From Latrodectus hesperus (lineage: Eukaryota; Arthropoda; Arachnida; Araneae; Theridiidae): 64,000 nucleotides of DNA. Below the pieces are notes generated by a model. The model did no database searches. It was not told where the DNA came from and saw only the letters and a program-made list of their open reading frames with translations. Location: contig CM075850.1 of assembly GCA_037975125.1 (NCBI GenBank), forward strand, positions 130,920,181-130,984,180, read 5' to 3'. The position numbers and the translations under genes are program-made. Below are positions 37,947-64,000 of the stretch, piece after piece (position 1 is the first letter of the stretch; each line of letters starts with the position of its first letter).

Positions 37947-38015
37947 TTTTATTTTGCAATATAGTAATATATTTTGTCTGTGTTAGAAAATATATTAGTA
38001 TATTGCAAAATAAAA
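37947..38015. repeat. 29-bp near-perfect hairpin, 11-base loop
   Basis: The left arm (37947-37975) and right arm (37987-38015) pair at 28 of 29 positions, with one mismatch where the left arm has AGTAAT and the right arm ATTAGT. The loop is GTCTGTGTTAG. The arms are AT-rich (TTTTATTTTGCAATATAG). Confidence 0.85.
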
Positions 38016-39148
38016 CTTTCTGCATTTACAGAAGAGGAATGTTGGATTTTCTTTATATATTTATAACATTTTAATGCATATTCTGTCAGAACCTATTTAT
38101 GTGTTAAGTATTAGACAAATTTTTTAATATATTTTGTATTATAAATATGACTTGGTTTAATTTCAATTCAAATAGAATGTATGATAATATAGCTAAAAAA
38201 ACTTTGAAAAGTGAGTTGGTTTCTTTAATGCAAATTAACTGAAATTAATAAAAATCATAGGAATTAAATTAATTATATTATATTAAATTATATTAAATTA
38301 ATATATTACTAAAAAAGCCTTTGAATTGAGAAAGTGATAAACTATTTAAAATATGAAAGTTGCTTTCGATTATTATGAGATTTTATAAATTTTTTCTAAA
38401 ATAGAATTTTTGGGAGTAAATTTTTTTATGTCAAATATTGAATACATTTTATATTTAATAAACTAAAAAAAAATTTTTTTTACGATTTTTATATGGGAAA
38501 GTTCATAAAGCTGTAACAATAGCAATTTTTTTATTTCACTTAGAAACAAAAACAATTTTATTGAATGCGCGATTTTATTTTATGAATGGTTTTCTCTGCA
38601 TTTAATCTGTAAAACGTAATGTTTCAATAATTGACCGTACAATTAGTATTTTTCTTTATATATTGTTCTTTTTTTATAAAGATTTTTTAGTACCATTATT
38701 TTCTTTCGACTTTGTAGATAAGAGCAAATTTTGTGTACTTGAGATATAAATATGATCGTTTCTTTTTATTTAGTAATAAATTTATTTTTTGTTAAGTGAA
38801 AAAATATTAAGGCACCATTTAAAAATATTATACTCATTTATATATTTATGCATTTCTTTTATTTTTCTCTCTGTCATACATTAATTTTTGAAAGTTTTAA
38901 AAAAATAACGAAAAAAAAATTTAATTACCATAAGATTCGTTTTTTTCAGTGTTTTAATTTTTTTTCCATTTAAGACTGATTTTCAAAGATAAGGCTCGTA
39001 TTTATTTTATATCTTGTTATACGAGATGTATAACAATTATGAATACATAGCACAAATGAAGAAACAATTGAAGAAACAAATGAAGAACGGTAATAGAATA
39101 TATATGTAATATTTAGACATACAAAACAGTTTTTCTAACGATTAAACA
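38016..39148. other. AT-rich DNA, no gene seen
   Basis: No supported feature. Confidence 0.55.
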
Positions 39149-39890
39149 CAGAGATGCCGTTTGTTACGATTTTTCCGTATTTAGTACGGATTTCTACTTT
39201 TCGTTACGGAGTTACGATGATCTTAACGAAATGACAGGAAATAGATTTCTCTCTCGATCTCTAATAATAATACTTTTTTGTCATATACGATTATATTATT
39301 ATTATTGTATTATAGCGATTAAAATTTATGAAGGTTACAAATAAATTACTAATTTAGCGTTGAAATTGGATTAAGAAAAATATGAATAATATTTCAGACT
39401 CAAAATTGTGTTATCAGAGAGAATTTTCTCAAACAGAAATCAGTATGGCTAAGAAAGCTATACACAAAATTTGTGATTGTCATTTATTTCTATTTATCAT
39501 GTCATTTATTTATTTATTTATCCTCAGTTAACAGATCAGTATGCTATGTTAGTTTTTAAATAAAAAGAATTTTTCTTTTCAATATCAGTGTTTTCTTTTT
39601 CCTGTAATTAGATAAAAATCTGTGTTGTAGGGATCTCTGAGGTAAGGCATTTAAATTTAAAAGAATGGTTTACTTTCTTAATTATTATCTCTTTTTATAT
39701 TTATTATGATTAGATGATCATTTTACTTTTATTTTTTAACATAGGTTACCTTAAAAGTATTAGTTTTATGCACATAAGTGTATTCTTAATGTAAACCACG
39801 TGTTACTGAAATTTTTTGAAAAGGTTACTGAAAGTACTGAAAATATGTCCGATTAGTACTGAATGGGATGCTCAGAGGTTGGCATCTCTG
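39149..39890. mobile_element. Possible hAT-like non-autonomous element
   Basis: The left end CAGAGATGCCGTTTG and inverted right end CAGAGATGCCAACCT share the first ten bases, and both inner flanks contain GTAC-rich sequence. The CAGAGATG start is typical of hAT termini. No transposase remains and no convincing 8-bp target duplication was found, so this is tentative. Confidence 0.4.
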
Positions 39891-40913
39891 TAGACAGATA
39901 TATAATTAAAATACCAAAAAATCAATGTTTTTTAAAAACTGGTACATAGAATCTCAAATCAATATATTTTATTTAATACTTTTATTATATAAATTACATA
40001 TTCAACTTTACATGTTAAAACCAAATCATAATTTCATTATATATTTAGCGATTATATCATGAAAATTGTTCTACACTAATTAATAATTATTTCATATTGT
40101 TTTTAAAATGTTTCAGTTAATAACATGTATTTCTACATTTTGTGTATTATTTGTACAAATGAATTATAAATATATTTAAAGGAAAATGTTTTAGAGTGGA
40201 TGCGATGTTTTGCGCCATTTAACTATCTCATAACTTTAATAAGCATATTTAGAGAATAATTTTATAGTTTATATATTTAATATTTCAATTGTTAAAGTAT
40301 TTTTGAATTTAATATATGTGGGGTGATGCAATTAAACTAACAGTTTTGTAAATGGGCTTTGAAAAGATATCACAAGTGTTTGTTTTGAATATACTTTGTC
40401 TGTGTTATTTTGTTCTAAGCACTATAGCATGTTCTTTCAATCAAAGATGAAGATTGATTGTCAAAACTTTTACATGTTTTTAAACAACTTTAGAAGTGAA
40501 TTTTTCTAAAAATTATTAATAATTTTCTTTTTATAGTGAGGATTATAAAGCAAGTTTGATATTTTCGTTTAAATCTAACGTTTTTGAAGTAAAAACTAAT
40601 AATTTTTATTAAATAATAAATTATTAGAATTATCATTTAAAGTATATGATTATCATTATCTTATAATTGTTTGAAAAGGTAAGATATACAACTATATTAC
40701 TTAGAAATAATCATTAAAAGTTGAAAGTTAAGAATATATAGGTATTTGTAAAGCCAATTTATATAATTTTTTGTTTGCAATAATTTCTGGACTTTTAGAA
40801 ATGATGATGTATAGAAGATTGAATATTTGAATTTTGGGAACTACTTAACTTATAAAAACGACTGTGAGATAGTACAATAATGCCAAAAAAATTTAGACTG
40901 AAAACTGTGCTAT
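39891..40913. other. AT-rich DNA between the hAT-like element and LYCHOS
   Basis: No supported feature. Confidence 0.55.
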
Positions 40914-40919
40914 TTTATT
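40914..40919 (-). terminator. GPR155: LYCHOS poly(A) signal
   Basis: AATAAA on the - strand, about 160 bases after the stop codon at 41078-41080. Confidence 0.5.
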
Positions 40920-41077
40920 CATTTTAGACTTTGGGTACAGTTTTCAAATAAAGCTTTACTACAAGACATTATAAATACAAAAGCTTGAGTTTCATGGAAT
41001 GAATTCATGATATATTTACAAATGAGATTATGTACATCACAAAAAAATGTTCCTTAGGAAGTGCAATGAGAAATGCT

Positions 41078-64000
<22,923 letters not shown>

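Overview
This window is about 70% A+T and looks like animal nuclear DNA: spliced genes with GT-AG introns, tRNA-derived SINEs, non-LTR retrotransposon tails, Tc1/mariner relics and very long (TA)n arrays. The gene set and repeat mix suggest an arthropod, most likely a spider. That placement is inference; no rRNA or mitochondrial marker is present.

Three host genes are supported. (1) A single-exon CDC26 (APC12) open reading frame, + strand 21146-21349, encodes the small anaphase-promoting-complex subunit. (2) An intronless leucine-rich-repeat protein of about 492 residues lies at + 27730-29208, behind a splice acceptor; its function is not known. (3) The last 15 exons of a LYCHOS/GPR155 homologue run on the - strand from beyond base 64000 down to 41078. 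They join in frame at every junction into 743 residues: the C-terminal part of a PIN-type permease, a GPCR-like transmembrane block, a long cytosolic linker and a terminal DEP domain. In mammals LYCHOS is the lysosomal cholesterol sensor that relieves GATOR1 inhibition of mTORC1. The start codon and first exons lie outside the window. A further 216-codon ORF (58464-59114, -) lies inside a LYCHOS intron and predicts a multi-pass membrane protein, perhaps a chemoreceptor fragment.

Layout: 1-13000 is mostly transposon debris (SINEs, a long-TIR MITE carrying a SINE, a 5'-truncated LINE with a 13-bp target duplication, a Helitron-like end, a mariner, a Jockey-like LINE). 13000-21100 is AT-rich with one decayed mariner-type transposase and a LINE tail. 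21100-29400 holds CDC26, a decayed LINE and the LRR gene. 29400-40900 is AT-rich with a second LINE tail in opposite orientation, a Tc1 relic split by a 326-bp element, and a near-perfect hairpin. 40900-64000 is the LYCHOS locus, whose introns hold most of the remaining repeats.

The three host genes show no operon-like or pathway link to each other. No CRISPR array, rRNA gene or intact tRNA gene was seen. I did not find a convincing novel biological system. The items most worth checking are a possible frame-breaking cassette exon in the LYCHOS linker, the intronic membrane-protein ORF, and the 326-bp element with a 9-bp target-site duplication.
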